A DNA stretch of 64,000 nt from Aquatica leii (Eukaryota; Arthropoda; Insecta; Coleoptera; Lampyridae): assembly GCA_035610365.1 (NCBI GenBank), contig CM069433.1, positions 128,544,545 through 128,608,544 on the forward strand. The letters run 5' to 3'. Below are positions 22,808 to 34,685 of this stretch, in pieces. A program made the position numbers and the translations under genes. The notes beneath the pieces are model-generated. The model did not search any database and had not been told where the DNA came from. It saw only the letters and a program-made list of their open reading frames with translations. How positions within the stretch are numbered: position 1 is the stretch's first letter; each line of letters opens with the position of its first letter.

Positions 22808-25422
22808 CCCGGCGTCGGTTGGGTGGGGTCTTGTAGACCCCATGCAGATCTAAAGCGCCGTATTTTTTTGTCGATACGCTTGCGCAGCCAGCCGTTGCAA
22901 TACCCTCCGCTCAAATGTTATGCTGTCGCGTGCAGCACAAATTTTAGTCGTTGTTGTGAGTGTAAGGAATCTACATTGCTGCAATTTTGCTTGGGGCCTG
23001 ACAAACCCCACCCAACCATTTACGTGACATTTTGTGAGATAGTTGAAGGTAAAGAATTTTGGTTTATTTTTTTGTATTTGTGCCAAACAAACAAATTCTA
23101 GCTGTCATGGCATCTGGTTATTATGAAAAAAAGCAAGAACGTCTATTAAACTTCTGGAAAGAGTTGAATAAAGAAGAAGAACATTTCATAGATTCAGACA
23201 GTGGAAGTGAAATTAATATTGAAGATTCTCAGGAGGCTAAAGAACTACAGGACAATATCACAAGCGCAGATTACGAACATGAAGTTGACGATGCTGAGGG
23301 AAACATTCTGGAAGAGGAAGACAGTTCAAACGATGATGAATTAGATACAAGTACTAGTACACATTATAAAGGTAAGGACGGCACGAAATGGTTGAAAACA
23401 TATAGTAATAAGCGGGTTCGGACCAGGGCGGAAAATATAAAAACGCATTTACCAGGAGTTAAGCAAAGTGCACGAGATTTGAAAACACCTCTTGATTGCT
23501 GGCTATCATTTATTGATAATGACATAATTTCCGACATAGCAAAATACATTACAATAAAAATAAGACAAAAATCCGTAAATTACAAACACAATAAGGACTT
23601 TTGCAATGATGCAAATGAAGTGGAAATTAAAGCGGTATTTGGATTACTTTACCTTGCAGGCGTGTTAAGGGCAAATCACAGGAATTTAGAAGATTTTCGG
23701 AAAACTGATGGTACCGGCATAAATATATTTCCCACAACCATGTCGGCCAAAAGATTCATGTTTTTGATAACTTGTCTACGATTTGATAACGTCGAAAACA
23801 GAGCGGAAAGACTGACAATAGACAAACTTGCTCCAATAAGAGCAATTTTTGACAAGTTTGTCGACAATTGTCAATCTGCATATACTGCAAGTGAGTATCT
23901 AACCTTAGACGAAAAGCTCGAGTCGTTCCGAGGGAGATCTTCCTTTCGGCAGTACATTCCAAACAAGCCGGCGAAATACGGCATAAAAATACAAGCTTTG
24001 GTTGATGCTAAAACATTTTATACTTTGAATATGGAGGTATATACAGGAAAGCAGCCTGATGGGCCATTTCAAATGAGTAACACTCCAAAAGACATAACTC
24101 TTAGAATGGTTGCACCAATTTCAGGGACTAACCGAAATGTTACCTTTTATAATTGGTACACAAGTTATGACCTCATCCAGGAACTCTACAATAATCATAA
24201 ACTCAGATCCGTCGGTACTCTAAGAAAAAACAAGCGACAAATTCCTTCACCATTTCTCTCAACTAAAAACAGGTCAGTGCCTTCCAGTTTATTTGGTTTT
24301 CAAAAAAACATAACTATTTTGTCATATATGCCTAAGAAAGGCAAGAATGTTTTACTTCTTTCATCATAATGATACAATTAGTGAAGATTTCGGCGAGAAG
24401 ATGCTTCCTGAAATTATAAGCTTTTATAATTCAACAAAGTCTGGGGTTGATATAACAGATAAATTATCTGCATCCTATAACGTAAGTCGCAACAGCAGAA
24501 GATGGCCCCTAACAATTATGTTTTGTCTGCTAAACATTGCTGGCATCAACTCACAAGTTTTGTATAAGTTTAATACCGGCGATCAGAAAATAAAAAGAAG
24601 AAATTATTTAAAAGATTTAGGGTTGGCCTTAGTCAAAGAATATGCGCAAGCTAGAAAAAACAATCCCAGGATGAAACGAGTTTTGAGAGAAAAAATTAGA
24701 AACATATTTGCAGTCGGAACAACCCCCAAATAAAAAACCAGCTGGCGTTCGTGGTCGATGTGGTATTTGCTCTCGAAGGATGGATAAAGAAACACAATAT
24801 TCTTGCCATAAATGTAATATTTTTCTTTGTTTAGACCATGCTGTTATGCAATGCGAGTCCTGTGCTCATACATCCGATGCTGTATAATGTAGTACGAACG
24901 TGTACCTACCCGGTCAATTTCCTTATACTTCATGTTATGTTATTCTTATTTTTCTTGCCAATGTTTTAGAGAGTGTTATTTTTTAGTTTCTGTTTTGTAA
25001 TTTATTTTAAATTGGCGTTCTATAAGATTTATATTTAAAAAAAGCACGTCTATATTTGACCAGATTATGTGCCCTTATTTTTGACCTTATGATTGACCTA
25101 TCTGTTTCTTGTATTTTTTATGTCAAAAACTTGTTTAAAACACGTTTTTGGGATACTTTAAAAAATACTGTGATTTTTTTTAAATATTAAAACATTTAAG
25201 ACTAAATTTCTAGTGTTTTAATAAAATATGATATTTTTTCAAATAAAGACCATCTAACTTTAGTTGCATATTTGTTTAATCCAAATGAGGCTAAAACAAA
25301 TAATTTTAGTCAAATAATGCCTAAAAGTTTATTTTGTCCCAGATTATGACTTACAAACATTGAGGTCCGCTAGACCCCACCTGACCGCTTAAGTAACTTC
25401 TGACCACCCGACCGACGCCGGG
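22808..25422 (+). mobile_element. piggyBac element 1 (complete ends)
   Basis: TTAA at 22804-22807 and 25423-25426 flank inverted ends that both read CCCGGCGTCGGTYGGGTGG inward, the TTAA duplication being the hallmark of piggyBac. The element is 2615 bases and contains one transposase gene on the plus strand. Both ends also carry subterminal TAGACCCCA motifs (TTGTAGACCCCATG at about 22831, CGCTAGACCCCACC at about 25370). The well-kept termini suggest a fairly recent insertion. Confidence 0.93.
23107..24887 (+). pseudogene. piggyBac transposase, inactivated
   Basis: I chose the ATG at 23107 (MASGYYEKKQERLLNFW). The frame opens 16 codons earlier, but that extension looks like leader. An acidic N-terminus precedes the DDE domain. 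The first catalytic aspartate sits in YLTLDEKLESFRGR near residue 268. The second position, expected in a DNWYTS motif, reads FYNWYTS (codon TAT at 24148), so it is lost by one base change. A frameshift near 24361 (after GKNVLLLSS) moves the rest to another frame, which keeps the third site (KSGVDITDKL) and RRWPLTIMFCLLNIAGIN. A second frameshift near 24725 separates the C-terminal cysteine domain (GRCGICSRRM, SCHKCNIFLC, CESCAH), which ends at 24887. A likely poly(A) signal AATAAA lies at 25241. The enzyme would excise the element precisely at TTAA. This copy cannot. Confidence 0.92.
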
Positions 25423-25952
25423 TTAAAATAGTTGTCGCAAGAATTTTATATAATTAATATATTAGGTTTAGGTTACAGAACATGTAAAGCTCTAATAAAT
25501 AATTTGCTGTTGCATCCATACAACATTACAGTTGCTTACACTTGATTACGACAAGTGACTAAACTACTGTTATTGGTTTAACGATAATTTCAGAAATGAT
25601 AAAATATTAAATTCGACTTCCTTTAATAATGAAGCAGATATCACTCCATAACAACTGCAAAATATTTTTAAGAACATTAGACGGAGATTTGATATGTGCA
25701 TAAATAACAACATTGATCACATCGAGCACATAAGTAATTTAGAAAATTAAAAATGTGTAAGCTGAATAAGAATACGTTATGAAATGTAATTGATAGTAAA
25801 ATATAAACTAGTTGTAGTAGTACGATGTTACCAATAATTGAGAAAAAATTAGTACGAACAGTCAAGCCATCTTTACCACTACGCCTAGTGTACGTACATT
25901 GTACATCTAATTGTCACTGTTTTGTACATAATATGTAATAATAAAAAAAACT

Positions 25953-26023
25953 TTCACGCGACTAGGATTTGAACTCTTGTTGGCGTAGTAAGCAGATGCC
26001 TTACCAAGTATGTCACGACGACT
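25953..26023 (-). repeat. tRNA-like segment, probable SINE head or tRNA pseudogene
   Basis: On the minus strand it starts GTCGTCGTGACATACTTGG and contains a Pol III B-box-like AGTTCAAATCC (25965-25975). An A-box-like TGACATACTTGGTAAGG lies at 25999-26015. The acceptor ends do not pair and the T-stem is imperfect, so it is not a working tRNA. An A/T-rich tail follows on the minus strand. Short inverted GTACATTGTAC-type motifs flank the region (25893-25905 and 26184-26200). Confidence 0.4.
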
Positions 26024-26209
26024 TAATATTTTTACATATTATATAAATGGCTTTTATGTTCTAATAAATATCTTTTATTAGTTGCTTTTAATTATACACT
26101 TTAAAACCACACTGAAGATTGAAAGATACCTAAAACAGCACTACCATCAAAATGTTTATAATCAAAAATCCTTGTACATTAACGTACGTACAATGTACGC
26201 ACATATTAG

Positions 26210-27440
26210 GTACAGGTACGTGCAGCATATTTACATTAAAGTCTGTACTAATTAATTTTGTTTTTCTAAAAAATTTGATGGTGCATAGTGATATCTGGAT
26301 CTATAACCTTTACATTTAACAGTAAATTTGCATTTGTCGGAATTTTGCTCATAGTAAATATTGTTCAAATTCATTATATACATCTACTTTATAGAAGCTA
26401 AAAACATCTTGACCAAAGTAAATTTAGTTGTACCATTTATAAAATAAAGAGATGAGAAAGTATACAACATTTAAAAATGAAACAGATACATAAATACATC
26501 TCCGCTAGAAGACACTCACCACGCTGCTATTTAGCAGCCACGTGGATTTTAAGTGACTGTAAAGATATTTTATAAGTGATAAAATAGTTGTAATCACGTA
26601 ACAGCCAAATATTTGTTTTCCATTTTGGTGGTAGTCACGGTATAGAACTGTACCGTTAATGTGGTAGTGACTAGTGGGAAGCTATTCTATAGTTCCGTAT
26701 GCTAAGATAACACACATTTTACTTTTTAAAGCAGTATTTTGCAATTTTTTTTAATTTATTTAAGCTTACATAATCACTGCGTAGTTTAAAAAATGGCTAA
26801 ATTACTAGTCTTTCTTCTTTTCTATTTTTCTAAAAAATCTACTAAAACTTACTCTTTTTTATAAATTTGTATCAGTTAGTGTTTTTATGTACTGATGATT
26901 CTTGATTTAATTAATTTTAATCTACGTTACTATTTGAAAACAAATTGCGTAATTAAGAAAAACCTGCACATAAATTTAAATATAAATATTTAATACGTAT
27001 ATGTGCATTAAACCAATGACAAAAATTCAACACTTTTCTAGTTAACTGATTTCCATTTTGTTGCTTACACTGTCATATGTCTTTTAAGTTGTTTTACAAT
27101 GTTTTTATTCGGAATAAATAATTTATTATGTTTCTTAATTACTGCACATTACATATTTGCAAGAAATACAATTGTTAGTTAAAATTTCGTTTTATGCTCT
27201 AACCAAAATTTTAAAAATATTTACGAACAGATGACAAAAACATAATTAGGTTAAGTTTAGCAGAAGTACAATAATTGTTTCAAGGAAGTAACAGAAAAGA
27301 TCAAGTTTCTATAACGGTTAAAAGTTTATTTACATAGCATGTTTGATGAACTGCTATAAAGATAATCGAGGTTCAAGGTTGTAATCTAATACTGGTTGCA
27401 ACAACTGGCAACATTGCTTGGATGTCATTTAACGGATATA
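26210..27440. other. AT-rich interval with one GC-richer patch
   Basis: Around 26515-26690 there are short hairpins (CCACGCTGCTATTTAGCAGC) and a repeated TGGTAGTSAC motif (26628, 26661). This looks like a MITE fragment, but no ends were matched. The rest is plain AT-rich DNA. Confidence 0.4.
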
Positions 27441-27451
27441 TGAAAGTGATC

Positions 27452-27729
27452 TGTATATTGGTCGCCAGTTTGTAGTAAAATATTCATAATCGTATATTGG
27501 ACGCCATTTGATTCATTTATAAAAGGTCGCCAAATTGCAACGTATTTAAACTTTTTTATTATTTACATTTTTACAGTTCTTATTGCTAATTGATTCATAA
27601 TATAACAAAAAAAGTTTATATACACGAATCAGATTGTTTCTATCACAACGGGAAGCGGTGGACGCCAAAAAACTTTGTTATGTGTTGTCGCCATTTAGAT
27701 AGACGGATTTATATATATATATATTAAAA
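27452..27729 (+). repeat. LTR-like copy 2, candidate 5' LTR of the Gypsy element
   Basis: It starts TGTATATTGG, carries a TATA box TTTATAAAAG (27516-27525) and ends in a short TA run just before a primer-site-like TGGCGCC. It matches 18347-18657. It lies 300 bases upstream of gag, where a 5' LTR belongs. I could not find a matching copy after the polypurine tract at 33 kb, so either the 3' LTR is lost or replaced, or this is an unrelated insertion. Confidence 0.45.
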
Positions 27730-27743
27730 TGGCGCCAAACGTG
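27730..27743 (+). promoter_or_regulatory. Candidate tRNA primer-binding site
   Basis: TGGCGCCAAACGTG directly follows the LTR-like sequence. TGGCGCC- or TGGCGACC-type sites that pair with a tRNA 3' end are usual primers for Ty3/Gypsy minus-strand synthesis. The primer tRNA is not assigned. Confidence 0.4.
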
Positions 27744-28029
27744 TACGGCAGGATTAAATAACATTTGTAGTAGATCAAAACTGTAAGCTTAGTAATTAGG
27801 TCTACGGGTCAATAACCCTAGGTCAGGAATATTTTCAAGGTCAAAAAAAAAAATTTTTTTTTTCTTAAGTGATTAGTATATGAATTTTCACTACAATTTT
27901 TATAAATAAATAAGTAAACAATTTTTCTTATATTTTACATTCGAATGTTTTATTTCAGAAGGATAGAAAAGGTAAGATAGGTATTATTAGTAGATTCATT
28001 TGTGTGTTTAAACAATTTAAATTTAAATA

Positions 28030-29839
28030 ATGGCAACAAGAAGTGGCAAGAAGTTTATTCCTAGCGATTCTAGTGAAGAAGAAAAGATAGACAATATGGA
28101 ATTCGAAGAAGCAACATATTTAAATATAGAAGAAATTGAAAAGGATGAAATGAATGGCCCAGAGATAGATAAAGATCTCGAGAAAAAAAAAGGATGAAGA
28201 GTTGGATAGAGAAATAAATATTGAGCAGGATGTTGAGGAAAACCACACTTCTGAAGTACAGGACCGTAATCAAAATTTCATGCAAATGTGTATACAAGAG
28301 TTGAAAAGTATTAGAATGGAAATGAATAGAAATAATCAAGAAATTTTTAAAGAGTTAAAAGCAGACAGAAAAGACAACAAAGAAAATTTTATAAAAATTC
28401 AAGAAGAATTACAAAAGATTAATAGAAAATTTGAGGAAAATAAACAGGACTTTATTGAGTTTGAAAGGAAAATTGATAGAAGATTAACAAAAAATGAAAT
28501 GGACTTTGAGAAAAAAATAGAAACAAATTTTAGCTACCATAAAAACAAGATGGAAATAGAATATAACGAATTTAAAGACGATGTAGTGAATACTCAAAAG
28601 CAAATGGAAACACTTAATCTAGAGAAATTTAATAAACTAGACCATGACATTCATTTTATAGATCAGAAATACAACAAAGAAGTTAAACATTGTTACAATG
28701 CTATCGAAATGTTTCGTGGAAGTGTAGACGATAGAGTGGACGAGCAGGAGGAAGAAATAAATAGAGTGCAATCAGAATTTAAAAAATTAGAAGACAGAAT
28801 TAAGGATGTTAGTTCGGATGGATATTGCAATTTTCAATATAATACTCAAGGAATCTGTGAAGGATTAAAATTTTATGGAGATGATAAAGTTAATGCCAAT
28901 ATTTTTATAAAACAAATAGAACGAGAGATAAGTCACTTTAAGGATATCAACAAAATCAACACAATTATAAGGAAAACAATGAAAGAAGAGGCAGCGGAAT
29001 GGCTGACGACTATACAAGATGAGTTTACAACATTTACGGAATTTAAGACATTGTTTTTAAATAAATTCTGGGGAGAAGTTGAACAAGACAAAGTAAGAGA
29101 AATTATAACAAATGGAAGGTATAAAGGATACGAAAAATCAAGAGAATCGTACGCTACTAGCATTATAGCAAAAGCGAATCAGTTAACACCAAGAATGAGC
29201 GAAAAACAGTTAATAAAATACTTGTCAAGACATTTTGAAGATGATGTGAATAGGAGGATAGGATTAGAAAACATCAGTACAACCAAGGATCTTGCTAATT
29301 TGTTAAAACATTATGACCAAACGGTGAAATTTAAGAATTATAGTAATGTATGGAATAATCGAAACAGCGATAGTGCATGGAATAGGGAAGAACAAAGGAA
29401 TTCACCTTATAACAACGATTTCCGTCGGGGAAACTTTGTTAGATATGGAAATTGGAATAGAGATCACTACGACAATCACCGAAAAGAACGAGAAGATGAT
29501 AGAAATCGAGGACAAAGAAATCCTGAAACAAACTATAGAAACTACGAGCGCGATAATAAAGAAAAGGAAGACAGGGGAAATAATTACAGAACATTTGATA
29601 AAGTCTTCGAAGGAAAAACCTATAGAAATAATAACGTAATAAGAGGACGTGGAGGAACACAAGCACAAGGAAGAGGTGGATACACTGGTTATGTACATAA
29701 TGTGAATGTAATTGAACAGCAAAATGCAATTAACGTAGTAGAAGAGGATTCAGATGAAGAAGCCAGTAACGAAAAAAGCGGTCCAAGTCAAGATACGAAG
29801 CCTAGAGGAATGTACGTAAGCCAACAGGATTTTCAATAA
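28030..29839 (+). pseudogene. gag: Ty3/Gypsy gag, one frameshift
   Basis: The likely start is ATG 28030 (MATRSGKKFIPSDSSEEEKI). A run of nine A near 28181 shifts the frame, and a 545-codon frame continues from 28202 to 29839. The N-terminal third is strongly charged and helical, likely coiled coil (KELKADRKDNKENFIKI and similar). The middle holds a capsid-like region (EEAAEWLTTIQDEFTTFTEF, then LNKFWGEVEQDKVREII). The end is rich in Arg/Asn/Gly with an RG box (IRGRGGTQAQGRGG). No CCHC zinc knuckle is present, so RNA binding probably relies on the RG-rich tail. Gag would build the particle that packages the element RNA. pol begins 17 bases downstream in another frame. A possible splice acceptor (TTTATTTCAG) lies at 27950-27959. 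Confidence 0.85.
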
Positions 29840-29856
29840 ACGACAAACCAAAATTA

Positions 29857-32800
29857 ATGAGCCATTATGCACACCCTAGAGAATATATAGAAATTGATAA
29901 TAATAATAAATTAGACGACGATAAGGTTATTTTGCCAATGATAAAAATTAAATTTGAAAATTTAGAGTTATGTGTTTTACTAGATACCGGAGCGGAAGTA
30001 TCCATTATAAATCAAGACTGGGTTCAGAATAATCAAGACCATTTAAAAAATCGTTTAATTAATGTAAAGAATATAAACTTAGTAACTGCAAATTACAGGA
30101 AGATTTCGATTATTAGTAACATGGTGACTGGTAAATTAGAAATAGCTGATACAATAATAGAACATGGCTTATTAGTCATGAAAAATATGAAGTTGGATGG
30201 ATTGATGGGAATGGATGTACTGTCAAAATTCAAAATAAAGTTAGACTTGGAAAATAAGCAAATATTTGTAGGAGAAAAAGAAATTGCGTGGGAATATCTA
30301 GAAACAGAAAAGATCTATGATAATGTTATTAAGAATTTGAATAAAATAAGTAAGATAGTAGAAGAAAAGAAAAAGTATAAATGTCCTCTGGAATACAGAG
30401 AAAATATTAGTATGTTACTACAAGAAAATGAAGGATTATTTAACGAAGAACAAAAGATTATTAAAGAATATGAGCACAAATTAGAAATCATAGATGAACA
30501 AAGTTTTAAAGTTAAAACATACCAGGTCCCACAAACACTAAAAAGTCAAGTCTGGAAAGAAATTGAAGAAATGGAGAACCAAGGAATAATTGAAAAAGCA
30601 AGTACACCATTCATTAACCCATTAGTTGCAGTCCCTAAGAAAGACGGAAGTATCAGGTTATGCCTGGATGCTAGAAGGATAAACGCAATCACAAGACCGC
30701 ACCATGATAACCCAGAGAATATTGATGCATTAATGAGTAAAATTGGCAAAAGCACCATATTTAGTAAATTAGATTTAAGAAATTCATTCTGGCTCATACC
30801 GTTACACAAAGACTCACGAAAATACACCGGATTTAGCATTGATGGACACGTATTCCAATTCAATGTAGTACCTTTTGGTTTGTCAACATCTGCTTCTGCA
30901 TTAGTTAGGGTGATGCAGAAAATTCTAAATGAATTTAATGACTTCTGTGTACACTACATAGATGATATTTTAATTTTTAGCAAGGAACTCAGTGAACATT
31001 TTAAACATATTAAAAAAATTCTAACAGCTCTTAATGGAGCAGGAATGAAGTTGAATTTGGAGAAATGTGAATTTATTCAAACTGTAACAAAATTTCTAGG
31101 ATTCTGTATAAGTACTGAAGGAATAAAAGTTGATGAAGAACGATTAAGGGAAGTTAGGAACTATCCAAGACCAAGAAACATAAAAACATTACGAGGATTT
31201 CTCGGATTAATAAATTACTACCGTAGATTTGTACCAGATTTTAGTAAGAAAACACATGGGTTATTAGATTTATTGAAAAAGGAAAAGAGATGGAAGTGGG
31301 AAGCACATCATGAAGATGCTTTCCAAAATATAAAAGAGGAGTTCGTTGAACAATTAAAACTTGTACATCCAGATTTTGAGACGATGTTCACGCTTTCTAC
31401 TGATGCGTCGGATTATGCAATAGGGGGGGTCTTAACTCAGATAAAGAATGAAATAGAAGAACCGATATATTTTGTGTCCAGGACGTTGAAAGAAGCAGAA
31501 TTGAAATATTCAACCACCGAGAAAGAAATGCTAGCGGTTGTATACGCTATTAGCAAACTAAAATTTTATTTATATGGACGAGAATTCAATCTCAAAACGG
31601 ATCATTCGGCACTCACGTTCCTTATGAAGACAAACATAAACAACAATCGTATTTATAGATGGGTGTTGTTACTGCAAGAGTACAGATTTAATATTATACA
31701 TGTTCCAGGTAAAGAAAATATAGTGGCAGATATTATCAGTCGAAAGGATAATATCATAGAGAAAACATCTACGAACAAAATGATTGCTTTAAATCAAATG
31801 ATAGAAGAAGGTCTATTTACGGAAGAAAACATAAAAGAGTCACAAATGACAGATGAAATTCAACTTATTAGAAGAATGTTGGAGATACAAAATGAATACA
31901 AAGGATGCTATTGGAAGGATCAGTTCATAATAAAGAAAATAGAAGAACAAGAAGTGTATGTAGTAGGAACAGAGTTAATGAAAAGAATTATATTAGATTT
32001 GCACATAAGATTCGGACACATCGGAATAAGGAAAACATGGTTATTGTCGAGAGAGAGTTTTTATAGTAAAAAGGATTACAACTTAACAAAACAAGTTATT
32101 AATAACTGCAGAAAGTGCTGCTTAGCGAAATATAAAAATCACACAAATCAGAATATTATAACAAGCATTAGAGTAGATGCTCCAGGAAACCTTATAGCAA
32201 TTGACTACTTAAGTAATTTGATATCTACAACTGATAGATTTTCACATATTCTAGTCATATATGACGTATTTTCTAAATACACAAGATTATTTCCAACAAG
32301 AAGATGTACAACTGAAGAAACTATTCATTGTATTCAACAGTTTATAAATGATGAAGGAAAACCCAGACGTATTCTCGCTGATAATGCAACATATTTTAAC
32401 AATTCCAAATTTATAGAACATTTTGAAGAAATGAACATAAGCGTAAACTTTGCTCAATACGCCATCCACAAGGAAACCCAGCAGAACGTATAATACAGGA
32501 GGTAATTAAGTATTTGAGAATTTTGATTAGTGAAAACCATCGATTATGGAAAGAAAACTTAGAAAAGGTAGAAAATTATATAAATTGGACACCTAATATA
32601 AGGACAGGTTATGCACCTATATATTTAATGAAGAACGTAGAACCTCCAAGACCTTGGAATGTTGATGTTCAAGATAAAGACTATGTAAAGAGAATTACAA
32701 ACGGCAAGAGAACGTGTAGAACGTAGCCTTAGAAGATATGAAGAGAAAAATGAACAAAAAAATAAAGAAAAAAGTTAAATTTAAATTAGGAGACCTAGTT

Positions 32801-32998
32801 ATAGTGAAAAATTTAAGAGTTGGTAGAAGAGACCAACATCTTTGCGCTAAACTGCAGAACCCATATATCGGACCATTTGAAATCAATAATATTATAAATG
32901 AAACGACATACGAATTATGTAACCCGGAGAATGGAAACATTAGAGGAAAATTCCACATAAACTTATTATACCCGTTTATTTCAGACCAGAATATATAA
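29857..32998 (+). pseudogene. pol: Ty3/Gypsy pol: protease, RT, RNase H, integrase
   Basis: A frame of 878 codons runs from 29857 to 32493. Domains in order are an aspartic protease (LLDTGAEVS, Asp near residue 43; LMGMDVL closing the fold), reverse transcriptase (RLCLDARRIN; FSKLDLRNSFW; YIDDILIF near residue 367), RNase H (STDASDYAIGG, Asp near 516) and integrase. Integrase has an H-H-C-C zinc finger (HIRFGHIGIRKTW; CRKCC), the first Asp near 783 and the second near 842 (ILADNATYF). A frameshift near 32465 precedes GNPAERIIQEV with the third acidic residue. Two more shifts near 32700 and 32755 lead to FKLGDLVIVKNL and a GPF motif (PYIGPFEINNI), ending at 32998. Apart from these shifts the reading frames are long, so the insertion is not old. 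pol lies 17 bases after gag, in a different frame. Confidence 0.92.
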
Positions 32999-33054
32999 TA
33001 TTTTATTTGTTTATACGAATTAAGCATTACTCGTTGGACAATGCTATAATCCTT

Positions 33055-33069
33055 AAAACAAAGGGGGGG
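33055..33069 (+). other. Polypurine tract
   Basis: AAAACAAAGGGGGGG lies 57 bases after the end of pol. Gypsy elements use such a tract as the primer for plus-strand synthesis, directly before the 3' LTR. A TG-starting sequence (TGTAGTGAAAATTC) follows at 33076. Confidence 0.6.
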
Positions 33070-33075
33070 TTTTAT

Positions 33076-34220
33076 GTAGTGAAAATTCAATTCGCCTTAA
33101 AGATAGGCAACCCAACTTACTAAGTTTAATTTCTTTTATATTTTTAAATACATCATCAATTACGATGAACAAAAGAAACAGACGTTTTGGTTTAAGATTT
33201 ATGTCATACCGTTTATGAATTGGTTTGTTGCAGTATAGAGTTTTCTTCATTTTATGTTTATGATCTCAAAAAATATTCATTATATAAAAAATAAAAATGC
33301 ATTGTTTGTTATTTAAAGAAATAGAAGTACTTACGTTTGAGATTTTATTTATTTACTTATTCTATAATTTACTATGTACATGTTGTGTTATTGTTTATTT
33401 CATTGTTGATTGATGTTCGATACATCCAATTTCAGTTGTACCTGTAATACAACAAATAATAAAATTGTATCGTAGAGTTTAGGTTAGGATTACATTTTTT
33501 GATTGAAATTTAATTTGTTTCACATACAGATTCTAGATTATAAGATTTAGGTCGTAAATGTTAATATGCAACAAGATTTAATTTAAATATTTAGATAATA
33601 AGGCAGCGGACACAAAGTGATATTTCAAGCAATAACCGAGTTAAGAATAAACCGAAAGACAATTTGCAGATACTGTTTTAATCAGCACAAAGCAGGGAAT
33701 CTAATGAAATAATAATTTTCAACATGCAATTTTTTATAAATATTCAACCACGTGTTAGAAAGGAAAAAATACAGGGAAATTTGATTTAAACAAAATTAAG
33801 TTGGATCACCTGATAAAAAAACTACCCGCTAAATTTGAACTTATGGAAATTGGAGGGTGGTGGCGACCACGTGATCAGAAGAGTATATAAGCAATACCAC
33901 CCCGTGACCCTCATCTTAGCTGATCTTGTCTTTTCTTAATTTATGTCTTGTGCGGTTGTCGTTATTTCCGCCTGTAAAACAAAATGAAGTAAATAATTTA
34001 AAATTAGAAGGAAAGAATTCAACAAATAAACTAATATAAAATAACTTACCTGCAAGTAGTGACAATGTGTTAAAACAAATCAGACCAACTGTGTGTTTAG
34101 TGAATCTTCACGATTATTATAAAAGAAAATACATCCAAGGACATCCATCTGCAAAGTGCACTTGATTAAATGTTGACTTAAATGTGCTCGGTAGCATGCG
34201 TACGTCGCGATTATATAAGA
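33076..34220 (+). repeat. Candidate 3' LTR, boundaries uncertain
   Basis: This segment starts at TG just after the polypurine tract. It contains a TATA box and start-site-like region, and is followed near 34221 by AGCGACCGTC, which resembles a primer-site core. That layout is LTR-like, but no second copy of this sequence is seen upstream of gag, so the call is tentative. It may belong to another element. Confidence 0.3.
33884..33925 (+). promoter_or_regulatory. Putative Pol II promoter
   Basis: TATATAA (33884-33890) is followed about 25 bases later by CCCTCATCTTAG, an initiator-like site. It lies in a GC-richer patch (GGCGACCACGTG just upstream). It probably belongs to a retroelement LTR. 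Confidence 0.4.
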
Positions 34221-34439
34221 CAAATTCCAGCGACCGTCAAAAGTTTTTTATTAATTAATAAGGTAATTTAATTTAGATATAAGTGATTTTTTTATTTCAT
34301 TTTTATTGAAGAATTTCTTAGTGTCATTTTGAATTTTGGTTTTCTTTGAATTAATAAATAAATAGATTATTGTATTTCAAGTTTAATTATTTATGTGATG
34401 CGAAGCATAACTATGAATATTGGTGAGTATGTTTTATTT

Positions 34440-34646
34440 TTTTTAAATAACAAAAATTTAAGATTATTTTGTTGTTTGTTTAATGAGAAAACTTTATATT
34501 AAATTTTTTTTTTTATTATTCGTATAACTAAAAATTTACCGATTGGGAAACAAATGTTTCTTTTGTCTCAAATAATTAATGATGACGCAAAATTGAAGAA
34601 GAACCCTTTAACGCCCATATTAAAAATTTCAGTTTTAATAACACCG

Positions 34647-34685
<39 letters not shown>

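Noticed and set aside
25953-26023. A functional tRNA gene
   Set aside because: The acceptor strands (GTCGTCG and the 3' GTCGCGTG) do not pair and the T-stem is imperfect.
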